From assembly GCF_024198215.1 (NCBI RefSeq), contig NZ_JAKCFA010000005.1:186001-250000 (forward strand): a stretch of DNA of 64,000 nucleotides. The letters run 5' to 3'. The notes beneath the pieces are model-generated. The model saw only the letters and a list, made by a program, of their open reading frames with translations. It did not search any database and was not told the DNA's origin. The stretch is from Myxococcus qinghaiensis (GTDB taxonomy: Bacteria; Myxococcota; Myxococcia; Myxococcales; Myxococcaceae). Within the stretch, counting starts at the first letter, position 1. Each line of letters begins with the position of its first letter. Positions 49,967 through 58,655 of this stretch are shown here, one piece after another. The position numbers were made by a program, and so were the translations under genes.

Positions 49967-50680
49967 TCAGCCGTCCTTGTTCGGGCCCACCAGCCGGGGC
50001 TGGTCATCCCCTCGAGTTCCCTGGGCGCGGCGGCGCAGGGACTCGCGCCACCCCGGCGCCAGCAACGGGCACTCCGCCAGCGCCGCCGCGTCCTCCCGCC
50101 GGTGCTCGTGCATGGCCCGGTTGGCGAACGCGACGGTGAACACGGGGAAGGGGCGCTCCAGCAGCTCCAGCGCGTCGCCCGCCTGGACTTCGCCCTCTTC
50201 CAGCACGCGGTAGTACCAGCCCGTGCGCCCCGTGCGCTGGAGCAGCATCGCCAGCTCCTGGTGCCGCCAGCGCCGCGCGGGCTTCCAGCACGGCTGACGC
50301 GGCTGGGACACCTGCACGCGCGCGCCACCCACCCGCAGCACGTCGCCAATGCAGACACTGTCCTCGGCGCCGCCGGAGACGACCCAGTTCTCACCGAAGG
50401 CGCCCGGGCCCACGTCCTCCCGCGCCAGCTGCACGCGCCAGAAGGCCTGGTGCGAGGCGGGGTACGCGAGCACGGCCTTCTCCACGCCGCCGTGCACGCG
50501 AAGGTCCGCCTGGCCATCTCCGGCCAGCCCCGTGCGAGACAGCCACACCCGTCCCTCCACGGGCTCCTTGTGGATGGCGCTCGTCCACGGCCGCTCCAGC
50601 GGAGCCACGGCACCGGGCGTGCCGAGCTCGCGGGGCAGGCCCACGTGAAGCGAGAGGATGCGGGGGAGCTCGGTGTCCAT
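49967..50680 (-). CDS. MOSC domain-containing protein (YiiM-like)
   Basis: 237 aa, ATG at 50680 (a GTG lies four codons earlier). The MOSC pattern: GLAGDGQADLRVHGGVEKAVLAYP, then GPGAFGENWVVSG and QVSQPRQPCWKPARRW, with the conserved Cys that carries sulfur for molybdenum-cofactor enzymes. Related to YiiM, which helps reduce N-hydroxylated bases. Cytoplasmic; no operon partner adjoins. Confidence 0.9.
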   Translation of the reverse strand: MDTELPRILSLHVGLPRELGTPGAVAPLERPWTSAIHKEPVEGRVWLSRTGLAGDGQADLRVHGGVEKAVLAYPASHQAFWRVQLAREDVGPGAFGENWVVSGGAEDSVCIGDVLRVGGARVQVSQPRQPCWKPARRWRHQELAMLLQRTGRTGWYYRVLEEGEVQAGDALELLERPFPVFTVAFANRAMHEHRREDAAALAECPLLAPGWRESLRRRAQGTRGDDQPRLVGPNKDG

Positions 50681-50745
50681 CACTCGCGCCACAAAGCAGG
50701 CGCGGCGGGCGCTGTCCAGTGGAGGCGCCGCTCTACATATGACGC

Positions 50746-50781
50746 GGGGCGGGAGCCGCCGTGGAAGGCCGCTCCCGCCCC
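50746..50781 (-). terminator. Hairpin after a Thr/Gly-rich lipoprotein gene
   Basis: GGGGCGGGAGC (50746-50756) pairs with GCTCCCGCCCC (50771-50781), 14-nt loop, flanked by GAC/GTC, 24 bp beyond the stop. Confidence 0.7.
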
Positions 50782-50805
50782 GTCAACCGGGTGACACGCG
50801 TGGCG

Positions 50806-51297
50806 TCAGAAGGTTCCGCCGTCCATCACCGCGCCGCCCGCGGGCGGAGTGAAGGTGCCGGAGGTGTTGTCGTCCGCGGTGCCCGGCACCACGCCCGTGT
50901 TGTCGTCCGTGGTGCCCGGCACCGCGCCCGAGCCGCCCATGCCCGCGTCACCGTCGAACGTGGGCGTGGCCCCCGGGGCCGTCGTCGTGGTGCCCGGCGC
51001 CGTGGTGGTGGTGTCGCCCGGCATCGTCGTGGTGCTGCCGGGGTTCTGCTCCGGCGTGGCCGGCACCGTGCCCGGCGTGGACGGCGACGTCTGCGTCGGG
51101 TCCGTCATCGGGTCTTGCGTCATCGTGTCGGGAGTCGTCGTGCTCCCGGAGCCGCCCGTCGCGGGCTGCTGTCCCGCGGTGCTCGTGTCCGCCTGGGCCA
51201 CCACGATGGGGGCCTCCGTGGAGCTGCACGCCGTGCCCAATGCCAGGGTACCCGCCATGGCACCCGCCCACATCCACCGCCTCATGTGCATCGCCAT
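50806..51297 (-). CDS. Low-complexity lipoprotein, Thr/Pro/Gly-rich
   Basis: 163 aa, ATG at 51297 after AAGGAGG. Lipobox LGTAC (LALGTAC-SSTE). The mature part is built from Thr, Pro, Gly, Asp and Ser with local repeats (TTTTAPGTTTTAPGA and VPGTTDDNTGVVPGTADDN). Similar in style, not in alignment, to the lipoprotein at 49127. Confidence 0.75.
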   Translation of the reverse strand: MAMHMRRWMWAGAMAGTLALGTACSSTEAPIVVAQADTSTAGQQPATGGSGSTTTPDTMTQDPMTDPTQTSPSTPGTVPATPEQNPGSTTTMPGDTTTTAPGTTTTAPGATPTFDGDAGMGGSGAVPGTTDDNTGVVPGTADDNTSGTFTPPAGGAVMDGGTF

Positions 51298-51335
51298 TGC
51301 CTGCCTCCTTCCGTGGGTTGTGCGTTACGTCAGTT

Positions 51336-53861
51336 TCAAGGGGTGGCATGCTCGGGACCTGGAGTCCCCGCCGCCCGTTCCTTCATCTCCGAATCCATTC
51401 GCGCCCGGTGACGGCGCTGGCGTCGCTCGGTCAGCACCAGCAGCAGCGCGGGAAAGGCCACCAGCATGACGAGTAGATTGGTGGCGAAGCCCAGACTGGC
51501 CAGTGCCCCCACGGAGTTCAGGCCTGGATGCCTGGCCAGGAAGAGCGCGCCGAAGCCCATGGCGCTCGTCAGCAGGCCCCCGGAGATGGCCCGGCCTGTC
51601 TCCGAATAGACTTCCACGAAGTCGCTGCCCGGTGACGCCAGGCGTGTCAGCAGATGCACGCCCGCGTCCACCGTCGTCCCGATGAGCACCGGGATGATGA
51701 GGATGTTCAGATAGTTGAACTCCATCCCTATCAGCGGCATCAGGCCAATCAGCACGAGCAAGGACACCACCGTGGGCAAGAGGCACAGCACCGCCATGCG
51801 CAGCCCGCCCAGCGTCATCCACATGGCCAGGAGCACCGCCAGCGTCGTGCCGCCGAGGATGAGCGGCGCCTCGTGCGTCACCATGTCCAGCAGGTCCGCC
51901 ATCACCATGGCCTCGCCCGCCGCGGACACGCGCTCGCCATCGGGAGTGGCCACACCGCGCACCTCACGCGCCAGGGCCCGCACCGCCTGCCCGTCCGACT
52001 GATTCACCGCCGGGTACACCAGCACGAAGCTGCCGGGCGTGCCCTCGCGGCCCATGAACTGCTGGCGCACGCTGGGCGGAAGGTCTTCGAGCGTGAAGGG
52101 CCGGGCCTCGCTCTGCCGGCGCAGCTCCACCAACTGCGCGCGCTGCTCCGCGGACAGGCGCTCCTCCGGGACGCGCTCCAGCAGGCGGTGGATGTCCTGG
52201 AGCACGGCCTGCTTCTTCGGCTGGTCCTGGGGCACGAGCGACGACAGCGAGGCCACGAAGTCGATGGTGGAGTCCGGGCCCCGCTCGCGCTGACGCCGGG
52301 CGAGGGCGGTCGCCATCGCGTGCTCTTCCTCGGGGCCCTGGGTGAGGACGACAATCGGCGTCTGCGAATAGCCGATGATTTTGTTCACCTGCTGGTCGAG
52401 CACGAACGAGGGCAGGTCCTGGTCCTCGAGCGTCCCGAAGTTGTAGTCGAAGCGCACCCGAGGCACCTGCGTCAGCAGCCCCACCAGCAGCACCGCGGAG
52501 ACGGCGGTGATGATGAAGCGGTGGCGCACCAGCACCGCCCCGAAGGGAGACGCGCGCGGCGCGACGGACGCCCGCTTGGGACGCCAGCCCCAGCGCGCCG
52601 TCAGGCCCAGGAGCGCCGGCAGCACCAGCACGTACGCGGCGATGAGCACCAGCATGCCGATTCCAGCGATGACGCCGAACTCGCGGAACGCGCGCAGCTG
52701 GGAGGTGCCCAGCACGAAGAAGGTGAGCGCCGCCACCAGCGCGGAGACGAGGGCCGCGCCGCCGGTGTGGGTGAAGGCCTCGCGCGTGGCCTGCTCGGAG
52801 GACTCGCCCTCCGTGCGCAGATGCAGGTAGCGGCCCAGCAGGTGGATGCCGTGCTCCACGCCCAGGCCGCCGAGGATGGCTCCCAGAAAGCCCGTCAAGA
52901 GATTCACCTGGCCGTACACCAGGGCGACCAGGCCGTACGTCCACGCCAGGCCCACGCCCACCGGCGTCAGCACCAGCCCCACCGCCAGCGCGCTGCGGAA
53001 GTGGAAGAGCAGGTACAGCAGCATCAGCGCCATGGCCACGGCCGACGACACCGCGATGTCGCGGATGATTTGCTGCTGCTGGTCCAGCTTCTTCTGGAAG
53101 GTGCCGGTGATTTCCACCCGGAAGTCGGCGCCGTACTTCGACAGGTCCTGCGCGTCGAGCAGCCCGCGCACCTCGTCCACCACCTGACGCGAGTAGGCCA
53201 GGTCCGCCGACGTCATCTCCGGCTTGACGAGCACGACGACGCGCCGGGCCTTCGCGTCCAGGTAGTAGTCGTCCGTCGCGGAGGACAGCTTCTGCCCCGC
53301 GGCGCCGCCGTACTTCGCCTCCAGGTCGGAGAAGTCGAGCGACGGCGCGGGCTCGTCCACCAGCTGCACGTAGAGCGGATTGGCCTGCTGCTGCTCCCAC
53401 GCGAGCCGCGCGGCGAGCCGACGGTGCACCTCTCGCAGGTCCTCTTCCGACAGGAAGTACATCGCCCTGTCCCTGAAGAAGGCGCCCGTGCGCTCCTTCT
53501 CCACGAAGCGGATGCCCGGCAGCGCCTGGAGCTTGGGCGCCAGGTCATTGGCGAAGCGGCGCAGCGACTCGGTGTCGCCTCCCTCGCCCACCACCGCCAC
53601 CCAGCCGAGCGCGCCGAAGCGCGTCTCCAATTCATGGAGGTCCTGCACGCTCGCGAACGAGTGAGGCAGCAGGTCCACCAGGTTGGCGTTGAGCTTGAGG
53701 TTTCGGGCGAAGAAGCCCCCGACCGCCGCCAGGAGCAGGGCGATGCCGAGGGCGAGAATGGGCCGCCGGTGACTGCGTGTTGCCAGGGCCCCGAGGCCCC
53801 GTTCCACGCGCCGCATCCAGCGGCGCTCGGCAGGTGTCGATGTGGTCGGCTCCGAATCCAT
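51336..53861 (-). CDS. RND/MMPL family exporter
   Basis: 841 aa. ATG at 53861 chosen because its N-terminus lines up with the paralogue at 54262; the frame is open to 54047. Two RND-like halves: a periplasmic loop domain after TM1 (FARNLKLNANLVDLLPHSFASVQDL), then a five-helix block (LLYLLFHFRSALAVGLVLTPVGVGLAWTYGLVALVYGQVNLLTGFLGAILGGLGVEHGIHLLGRY with the family Gly-Glu-His box), and again TTLAVLLAMWMTLGGLRMAVLC and MEFNYLNILIIPVLIGTTVDAGVHL. HpnN/MmpL-type exporters move hydrophobic or lipid molecules. It is divergent from its paralogue. Confidence 0.9.
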   Translation of the reverse strand: MDSEPTTSTPAERRWMRRVERGLGALATRSHRRPILALGIALLLAAVGGFFARNLKLNANLVDLLPHSFASVQDLHELETRFGALGWVAVVGEGGDTESLRRFANDLAPKLQALPGIRFVEKERTGAFFRDRAMYFLSEEDLREVHRRLAARLAWEQQQANPLYVQLVDEPAPSLDFSDLEAKYGGAAGQKLSSATDDYYLDAKARRVVVLVKPEMTSADLAYSRQVVDEVRGLLDAQDLSKYGADFRVEITGTFQKKLDQQQQIIRDIAVSSAVAMALMLLYLLFHFRSALAVGLVLTPVGVGLAWTYGLVALVYGQVNLLTGFLGAILGGLGVEHGIHLLGRYLHLRTEGESSEQATREAFTHTGGAALVSALVAALTFFVLGTSQLRAFREFGVIAGIGMLVLIAAYVLVLPALLGLTARWGWRPKRASVAPRASPFGAVLVRHRFIITAVSAVLLVGLLTQVPRVRFDYNFGTLEDQDLPSFVLDQQVNKIIGYSQTPIVVLTQGPEEEHAMATALARRQRERGPDSTIDFVASLSSLVPQDQPKKQAVLQDIHRLLERVPEERLSAEQRAQLVELRRQSEARPFTLEDLPPSVRQQFMGREGTPGSFVLVYPAVNQSDGQAVRALAREVRGVATPDGERVSAAGEAMVMADLLDMVTHEAPLILGGTTLAVLLAMWMTLGGLRMAVLCLLPTVVSLLVLIGLMPLIGMEFNYLNILIIPVLIGTTVDAGVHLLTRLASPGSDFVEVYSETGRAISGGLLTSAMGFGALFLARHPGLNSVGALASLGFATNLLVMLVAFPALLLVLTERRQRRHRARMDSEMKERAAGTPGPEHATP

Positions 53862-54261
53862 CCGTCGCGGCAGGCGGTCCGCTTCTCCAGGCCCCGGACT
53901 CTCCGGTGGCGTGGAAGGCGGCACGGCTTCCCCTCCCTCGGGTGTCCGCGTCAGCGGCCCCATGTGGTCGGGAACGTGGGGATTCGGCGCGGGTGATGCA
54001 GTGCCCGCCGCCCGGTCGTCTGCCCTCCAGGAGGACGGCGGACCCACCGCTCCGGGGATGCGCTCGCGGAAGTCGTTTCACCCCCAGAATCAGCCGGGCA
54101 GTCAGACGGGCGAATGCCGCTGGGAATTGTTAGTGAAGGTCAAGTGATTCGGTGCCTTACATTCCGCCTTACGGCATAAACGCGTTGACTCCCTCGTTGG
54201 CGCATGCCCAAGGTGGGCCGGCCGTCGTTCGGCCCGCAAACAACACAGCAGGTGTCGCAAC
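53862..54261. other. Divergent intergenic region between RND paralogues
   Basis: 400 bp. The left part (to 54047) is also the possible N-terminal extension of the minus-strand exporter and has coding-like composition only in part. From about 54125 to 54180 the sequence is more A+T-rich (TTGTTAGTGAAGGTCAAGTG and on), a likely promoter area for one or both genes. Confidence 0.4.
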
Positions 54262-56739
54262 ATGGGTGAGAAGCGTTGGTCGGAGCGGTTCGAGGGGGCG
54301 ATGGGCCAACTCGCCGCGCGGAGCCACCGGCGTCCGTACCAGGCACTGGTGGTGGCGGTGGTGCTCACGCTGCTGGGGGCCTGGTTCGCGAGGACCCTGA
54401 CGCTCAACGCGGACTTCGTGGGCCTGCTGCCCAAGGCGTTCCCCAGCGTCCAGGACATCGAGAAGCTGCGCAAGCGCTTCGGCGGCCAGGGCAACGTGGT
54501 GGTGGTGGGCATGGGCGCGGAGCCGGAGGTGCTCAAGCGCTTCGCGGACGACATGGCGCCGAAGCTCGCGCAGCTGTCGGAGCTGCGCTACGTCAACTTC
54601 CAGCGGCCGAGCGAGTTCTTCGACAAGCATGCGCTGTACTACGTGGACCTGGAGGACCTGAAGACCATCCAGGGTCGCATCGACGCGCGCATCGCCTGGG
54701 AGAAGGAGCAGGCCAACCCGCTGTTCGTCCGGTTGGATGACGCGCCGCCGCCGTCGGTGGACTTCTCCGACATCGAGCAGAAGTACACCGGCCGCGCCAA
54801 CCAGCGGCTCTCCGGCCAGGGGGATTTGTACTACCTGGACACGACGGAGCGCATGGTGGTGCTGATGGCGAAGCCCCGGGGCAGTGCCGCGGACCTGAAC
54901 TACTCGAAGAAGGTCGTCACCCAGGTGGAGGACTTCCTGGCGAAGCAGGACCTGTCCAAGTACGGGCCGGGCTTCAAGACGGCGGTGACGGGGACGTTCA
55001 AGAAGAAGATCGACCAGCAGCGCGTCATCGTCAGTGATTTGGCGACCGCGTCCTCGCTGGCGATGGTGCTCCTGCTGGCGTACCTGGCGTTCCACTTCCG
55101 CAGCGCGCTGTCGGTGGCCTTCACCATGGTGCCGGTGCTCGCGGGCCTGGGGTGGACGTACGGCTTCGTGGGGATGGCGTACGGGCAGGTGAATCTGCTG
55201 ACGGGCTTCCTGGCGGCGGTGCTCGGCGGCCTGGGCGTGGAGCACGGCATCCACCTGCTGGGGCGCTACGGGACGCTGCGCTCGGAGGGGATGACGTCCG
55301 AGGCGGCGGTGCAGGAGTCCTTCCGGCACACGGGCTTCTCCGCGCTCATCGCGGCGCTGGTGGCGGCGCTGACGTTCTTGAGCCTGGCGCTGTCGGAGTT
55401 CAGGGCGTTCCGCGAGTTCGGCATCATCGCGGCGGTGGGCATGCTGGTGAGCATCTTCGCGTACGTGCTCATCCTGCCGGCGCTGCTCGGGGTGGCCTCG
55501 CGGTTCGGCTGGTCGCCGCGCGTGCACCAGGGTGGCACGGGGCCCATGGCGCTGTTGGGGCGGTGGCTGCCGCGCTCCTACCGGGGCGTGGCGGTGGTGA
55601 TCGGGCTGGGGGTGGTGGCGCTCATCTCGCAGTCGTACCGAATCTCGTTCAACTACGACTCGCGCACGCTGGAGGACTACAAGCAGGCGTCGGCGGTGCT
55701 GGACCAGAAGGTGAACAACATCCTGGGCTATTCGCAGACGCCCGTTGTCGTTCTGACGGAGTCGCAGGACATGGAGCGGGAAGTCGTCCGCCAGCTGGAG
55801 GCGCGCAAGGCGGCGCGGGGCAAGGACTCCACCATCGACTTCGTGGGGGCGCTGGAGGACCTGGTGCCCCGGCAGCAGCCGGAGAAGCAGGCGGTGCTGG
55901 AGGCCATCTACGCGCGGCTGAACAAGCTGGACGCGGAGCGGCTGCCGGAGGACACGCGGGTGTCGCTGGCGCGCGCGCTGAACATGTCGCAGGCGAAGCC
56001 CTTCACGCAGGCGGAGCTGCCGGCGAGCGTGCGTCACCAGTTCGAGAGCCTGGATGGGAGCACGGGCGGCGTGGTGCTGGTGTACGCGGGTGGCGGGGTG
56101 AGTCTTTCGGATGGTGAGGGCACGCGGCGCTTCTCCAAGGAGGTGCGCGGGCTGCACATGCCGGACGGCAGTCAGGTGTCGGCGGCGGGCGAGGCGCTCA
56201 TCCTGGCGGACATCCTGGACATGGTGTCGCGCGAGGGTCCGCGGATTCTGGCGGCGGCGGTGCTCAGCGTGCTGGCGGCGATGTGGCTGACGCTGGGGCG
56301 GCTGCGCACGGCGCTCATCTGCATGGTGCCCACGCTCCTGTCGGTGGCGGGGCTGGTGGGGTTGATGGCGCTGTTGGATTTGCAGTTCAACTACCTGAAC
56401 ATCATGGTGTTGCCGGTGTTGGTGGGCACCACGGTGGACGCGGGGGTGCATCTGGTGCAGCGGCTGGGTGAGCCGGGCGCGGACTTCATCTCCGTGTATG
56501 GGGAGACGGGGCGAGCGATTACGGGCGGTCTGCTGACGAGCGCCATCGGCTTCGTGGCGCTGGTGCTGGCGAAGCACCCGGGGTTGAACTCGATTGGTGA
56601 CCTGGCGAACCTGGGGTTCGGGTTGAACATGGTCATCGTGCTGCTGGGCTTCCCGTCGCTGCTGCTGCTGGTGGAGCGGTGGAGGCGCAAGCACGGGGCC
56701 ACGGCGGAGCAGCCGGAGCAGCCCGCGCCTGAGGCGTGA
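54262..56739 (+). CDS. RND/MMPL family exporter (paralogue)
   Basis: 825 aa. Clear paralogue of the exporter at 51336, in opposite orientation: both share ATRSHRRP- or AARSHRRP-type starts, the QVNLLTGFL and GLGVEHGIHLLGRY block, the RAFREFG segment and, near the C-terminus, NYLNI(M/L)(V/I)(L/I)PVL(V/I)GTTVDAGVHL. The N-terminus begins with MGEKRWSERFEGAMGQLAAR; ATG at 54262. The likely role, lipid or hydrophobic substrate export, is by family only. Confidence 0.92.
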   Translation: MGEKRWSERFEGAMGQLAARSHRRPYQALVVAVVLTLLGAWFARTLTLNADFVGLLPKAFPSVQDIEKLRKRFGGQGNVVVVGMGAEPEVLKRFADDMAPKLAQLSELRYVNFQRPSEFFDKHALYYVDLEDLKTIQGRIDARIAWEKEQANPLFVRLDDAPPPSVDFSDIEQKYTGRANQRLSGQGDLYYLDTTERMVVLMAKPRGSAADLNYSKKVVTQVEDFLAKQDLSKYGPGFKTAVTGTFKKKIDQQRVIVSDLATASSLAMVLLLAYLAFHFRSALSVAFTMVPVLAGLGWTYGFVGMAYGQVNLLTGFLAAVLGGLGVEHGIHLLGRYGTLRSEGMTSEAAVQESFRHTGFSALIAALVAALTFLSLALSEFRAFREFGIIAAVGMLVSIFAYVLILPALLGVASRFGWSPRVHQGGTGPMALLGRWLPRSYRGVAVVIGLGVVALISQSYRISFNYDSRTLEDYKQASAVLDQKVNNILGYSQTPVVVLTESQDMEREVVRQLEARKAARGKDSTIDFVGALEDLVPRQQPEKQAVLEAIYARLNKLDAERLPEDTRVSLARALNMSQAKPFTQAELPASVRHQFESLDGSTGGVVLVYAGGGVSLSDGEGTRRFSKEVRGLHMPDGSQVSAAGEALILADILDMVSREGPRILAAAVLSVLAAMWLTLGRLRTALICMVPTLLSVAGLVGLMALLDLQFNYLNIMVLPVLVGTTVDAGVHLVQRLGEPGADFISVYGETGRAITGGLLTSAIGFVALVLAKHPGLNSIGDLANLGFGLNMVIVLLGFPSLLLLVERWRRKHGATAEQPEQPAPEA

Positions 56740-56750
56740 GACTTCTCCAG

Positions 56751-56776
56751 GCCCGGCGCGTGTCGTCGTGCCGGGC
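56751..56776 (+). terminator. Hairpin after the plus-strand RND exporter
   Basis: GCCCGGCGCG (56751-56760) pairs with CGTGCCGGGC (56767-56776), one G-U wobble, 6-nt loop, 11 bp after the stop. Confidence 0.6.
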
Positions 56777-56843
56777 GGGTGGCAGACTGCGCGGCACGGT
56801 GGGCGCCGGGGTGGTGCCCGAGTCGGTCCGAGGAGGGCAGGAC

Positions 56844-57098
56844 ATGAAGCGGAGCGGGTGGCTCGCGGTGGTGACGGTGGCGGTGGCCCTGGCGGGCTGT
56901 GGCCATGGTGGGAAGAAGGAAGAGAAGAAGGGCGACACGCGGTGCGAGGAGTCGCGGAACCTCTCGTGCATCACTGGCACGGAGTGTTCCATGGACCGAG
57001 ACCGTGGCTGTGAGGTCTGTCGCTGTTCGCCCGCGGATGCGCTGACACCCACGGACAAGCGCCGGCCCACGGCGATGGAGCCGCAGCAGCGCTGGTAG
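56844..57098 (+). CDS. Small Cys-rich lipoprotein
   Basis: 84 aa. ATG at 56844 after AGGAGGG. Lipobox LAGC (VAVALAGC-GHGG), then a Lys/Glu-rich segment (GKKEEKKGDTRCEE) and a domain with six Cys (NLSCITGTECSMDRDRGCEVCRCSP). No family recognised. Separated from the exporter by a hairpin. Confidence 0.65.
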   Translation: MKRSGWLAVVTVAVALAGCGHGGKKEEKKGDTRCEESRNLSCITGTECSMDRDRGCEVCRCSPADALTPTDKRRPTAMEPQQRW

Positions 57099-57109
57099 GG
57101 TGGGGCGGC

Positions 57110-57955
57110 TTAGGCGAGGTGCGCGACTTCGATGTCCAGGCGCTTCACCTTCAGCTCGACCAGGAGGCCATGCAGCTTCGGGGACATGAGCAGGAGCGGG
57201 TGAGGGCGCAGGACTCCGCTCCGCATTCCTAATTGCTGCCGTGTCCAGGTCAGGTCGCTTCCGTCGTAGTCGCTGCGTCGCAGTGAAAGCTCGGAGAGCA
57301 CGTTCAGGCCGACGACGTGGCCCTTGGGGCAGCGCTGCGCGTTGTCCTCGTCGAGGTCGAAGGGGTCGTTGCCCGTGAGCGTGGCGGGCAGGATGTCCAG
57401 CGGGGGCGCTGTCACGACGAGTTGGTACCACTCCTTCACTGGCTCAGCGCGCGCACCCGCTCCCCGGATGGGTCGGAAGTCCGCGCCCGTGATTCCGTGC
57501 TCCTGCCAGAGGTCGGCAAGCCGAGCGGAGATGACCCATTCGTGAGAGAGGGTTCGAGCGAGGTCCGCGCGCTGGGGAATCCGGCGCACGTCCAGGCTCA
57601 AGTCCGTCACCTGCCTGGCACCCGCTCCACACAGCGTGCACGCGGTGGCTTCGTCGTACTCGGTACCGCACTCCTCTCCCGAGGGCTCGAAGACCGCCGC
57701 CATGCCCAGCTTGAGCAGCTCAGCGGACTTCAGCTCTCGCGCCGAGTAGTGGCGAAGGATGCGCCAGCCCGCGAAGAAGAGCTGGCCTTGCTGACGCAGG
57801 GTGCGGTCAATCTCCCTGACGCGCGACACGCGTTCGTCGTCGGTGGGAAGCGTGACTTTGCGTACGGTGCCACTCGGAAGCACGACGCCCTCGTCATCGC
57901 GGAAGAGCCGCCATGCTTCCGATTCCTCGACACGGAGTTCGATGGTTTCGCGCAT
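57110..57955 (-). CDS. Double-CXXCG motif (TIGR02264-like) protein; candidate immunity protein
   Basis: 281 aa. Cys motif 1 is at 96-110 (EECGTEYDEATACTLCG) and motif 2, degenerate, at 209-213 (CPKGH), as in the Myxococcus xanthus double-CXXCG paralogous family; a zinc site is likely. No signal peptide, so cytoplasmic. The start is 3 bp downstream of the lipoprotein's stop; the pair is translated together. Function in the family is unknown; the pairing with a nuclease-like lipoprotein suggests an immunity role (inference). Confidence 0.8.
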   Translation of the reverse strand: MRETIELRVEESEAWRLFRDDEGVVLPSGTVRKVTLPTDDERVSRVREIDRTLRQQGQLFFAGWRILRHYSARELKSAELLKLGMAAVFEPSGEECGTEYDEATACTLCGAGARQVTDLSLDVRRIPQRADLARTLSHEWVISARLADLWQEHGITGADFRPIRGAGARAEPVKEWYQLVVTAPPLDILPATLTGNDPFDLDEDNAQRCPKGHVVGLNVLSELSLRRSDYDGSDLTWTRQQLGMRSGVLRPHPLLLMSPKLHGLLVELKVKRLDIEVAHLA

Positions 57956-57958
57956 GGG

Positions 57959-58612
57959 CTAGGGCTGGAGTCCGATGAGCTGGGGGATGGGGTACTGAGA
58001 GTAGACCTGGACCAAGAGGAGCTGGAGCTTCTCCGGAGGAGGCCGCTCCTGGCCATAGGCCCAGCGCTCGCGGAAGGCCTGGGTGATGGCTTTGTGGTAC
58101 GCGGTTGGCAGCCGATAGGTCGCGCCGGATTTGGCACCGCCCAGGTACATCGGAACCAGGTGATGTTCCTGGAAGCCCGCGCTGCTCGGATAGCGCGCCT
58201 GAGCTTCCTTGAGCCGCTGGACATAGAGCTGACGAGCCTGCTGGACGACTTGATGGTTCGCCAGCCGGTGCGCCTGGAGCTGGCTCTGTTGTGGCGTCGG
58301 CGTCGGGGTGAGCAAGGGAGCGCGTCGCCACGGGCGTCCTCCAGGCCCTCGACGAACTGGCGGTCTCATCCCCGAGTTCTCGCAGGGCGTGTCGGTCCGC
58401 GATGCGCAGTACGCATCGGGCGATTCGACCTCGGCTCGGCTCGTGTCCTCCGGTGTGTCGTCTGGCAGGAAGGCCCCGATGGTTCCTTCGTCAGTCGTGA
58501 CGTGGAGGCTGCCCCAGTCGCGAAGGTTGACGGTGGCGGCACCACAGCCCAGTTGAAGCAGGACCAGGACACAACACCACAGGCTCAGGTGCCAGGCAGG
58601 TCGAGCGCGCAT
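57959..58612 (-). CDS. Lipoprotein with C-terminal HH-nuclease-like domain (candidate toxin)
   Basis: 217 aa. MRARPAWHLSLWCCVLVLLQLGC is a signal with a Cys about 23 (LGC, though the -3 position is Gln), followed by a low-complexity linker. From about residue 115: QVVQQARQLYVQRLKEAQARYPSS, then EHHLVPMYLGG (149-159) and YHKAITQAFRERW (172-184). This resembles the HHLVP...H pattern of HNH/AHH-type nucleases and the Myxococcus TIGR02269-type lipoproteins. A GAAGGAGGG sits immediately before the ATG, with very short spacing. Downstream partner: the double-CXXCG protein. Confidence 0.7.
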   Translation of the reverse strand: MRARPAWHLSLWCCVLVLLQLGCGAATVNLRDWGSLHVTTDEGTIGAFLPDDTPEDTSRAEVESPDAYCASRTDTPCENSGMRPPVRRGPGGRPWRRAPLLTPTPTPQQSQLQAHRLANHQVVQQARQLYVQRLKEAQARYPSSAGFQEHHLVPMYLGGAKSGATYRLPTAYHKAITQAFRERWAYGQERPPPEKLQLLLVQVYSQYPIPQLIGLQP

Positions 58613-58655
58613 CCCTCCTTCATATCTTCTCCCAACGGCGCGGGAGGGAACGAAG

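Noticed and set aside
54125-54261. Sigma-54 promoter between RND genes
   Set aside because: No GG-N10-GC at proper spacing with the -24/-12 consensus.
51654-56694. Long antisense open frames across both RND exporters
   Set aside because: Gln/His/Arg-rich shadows of the exporter genes.
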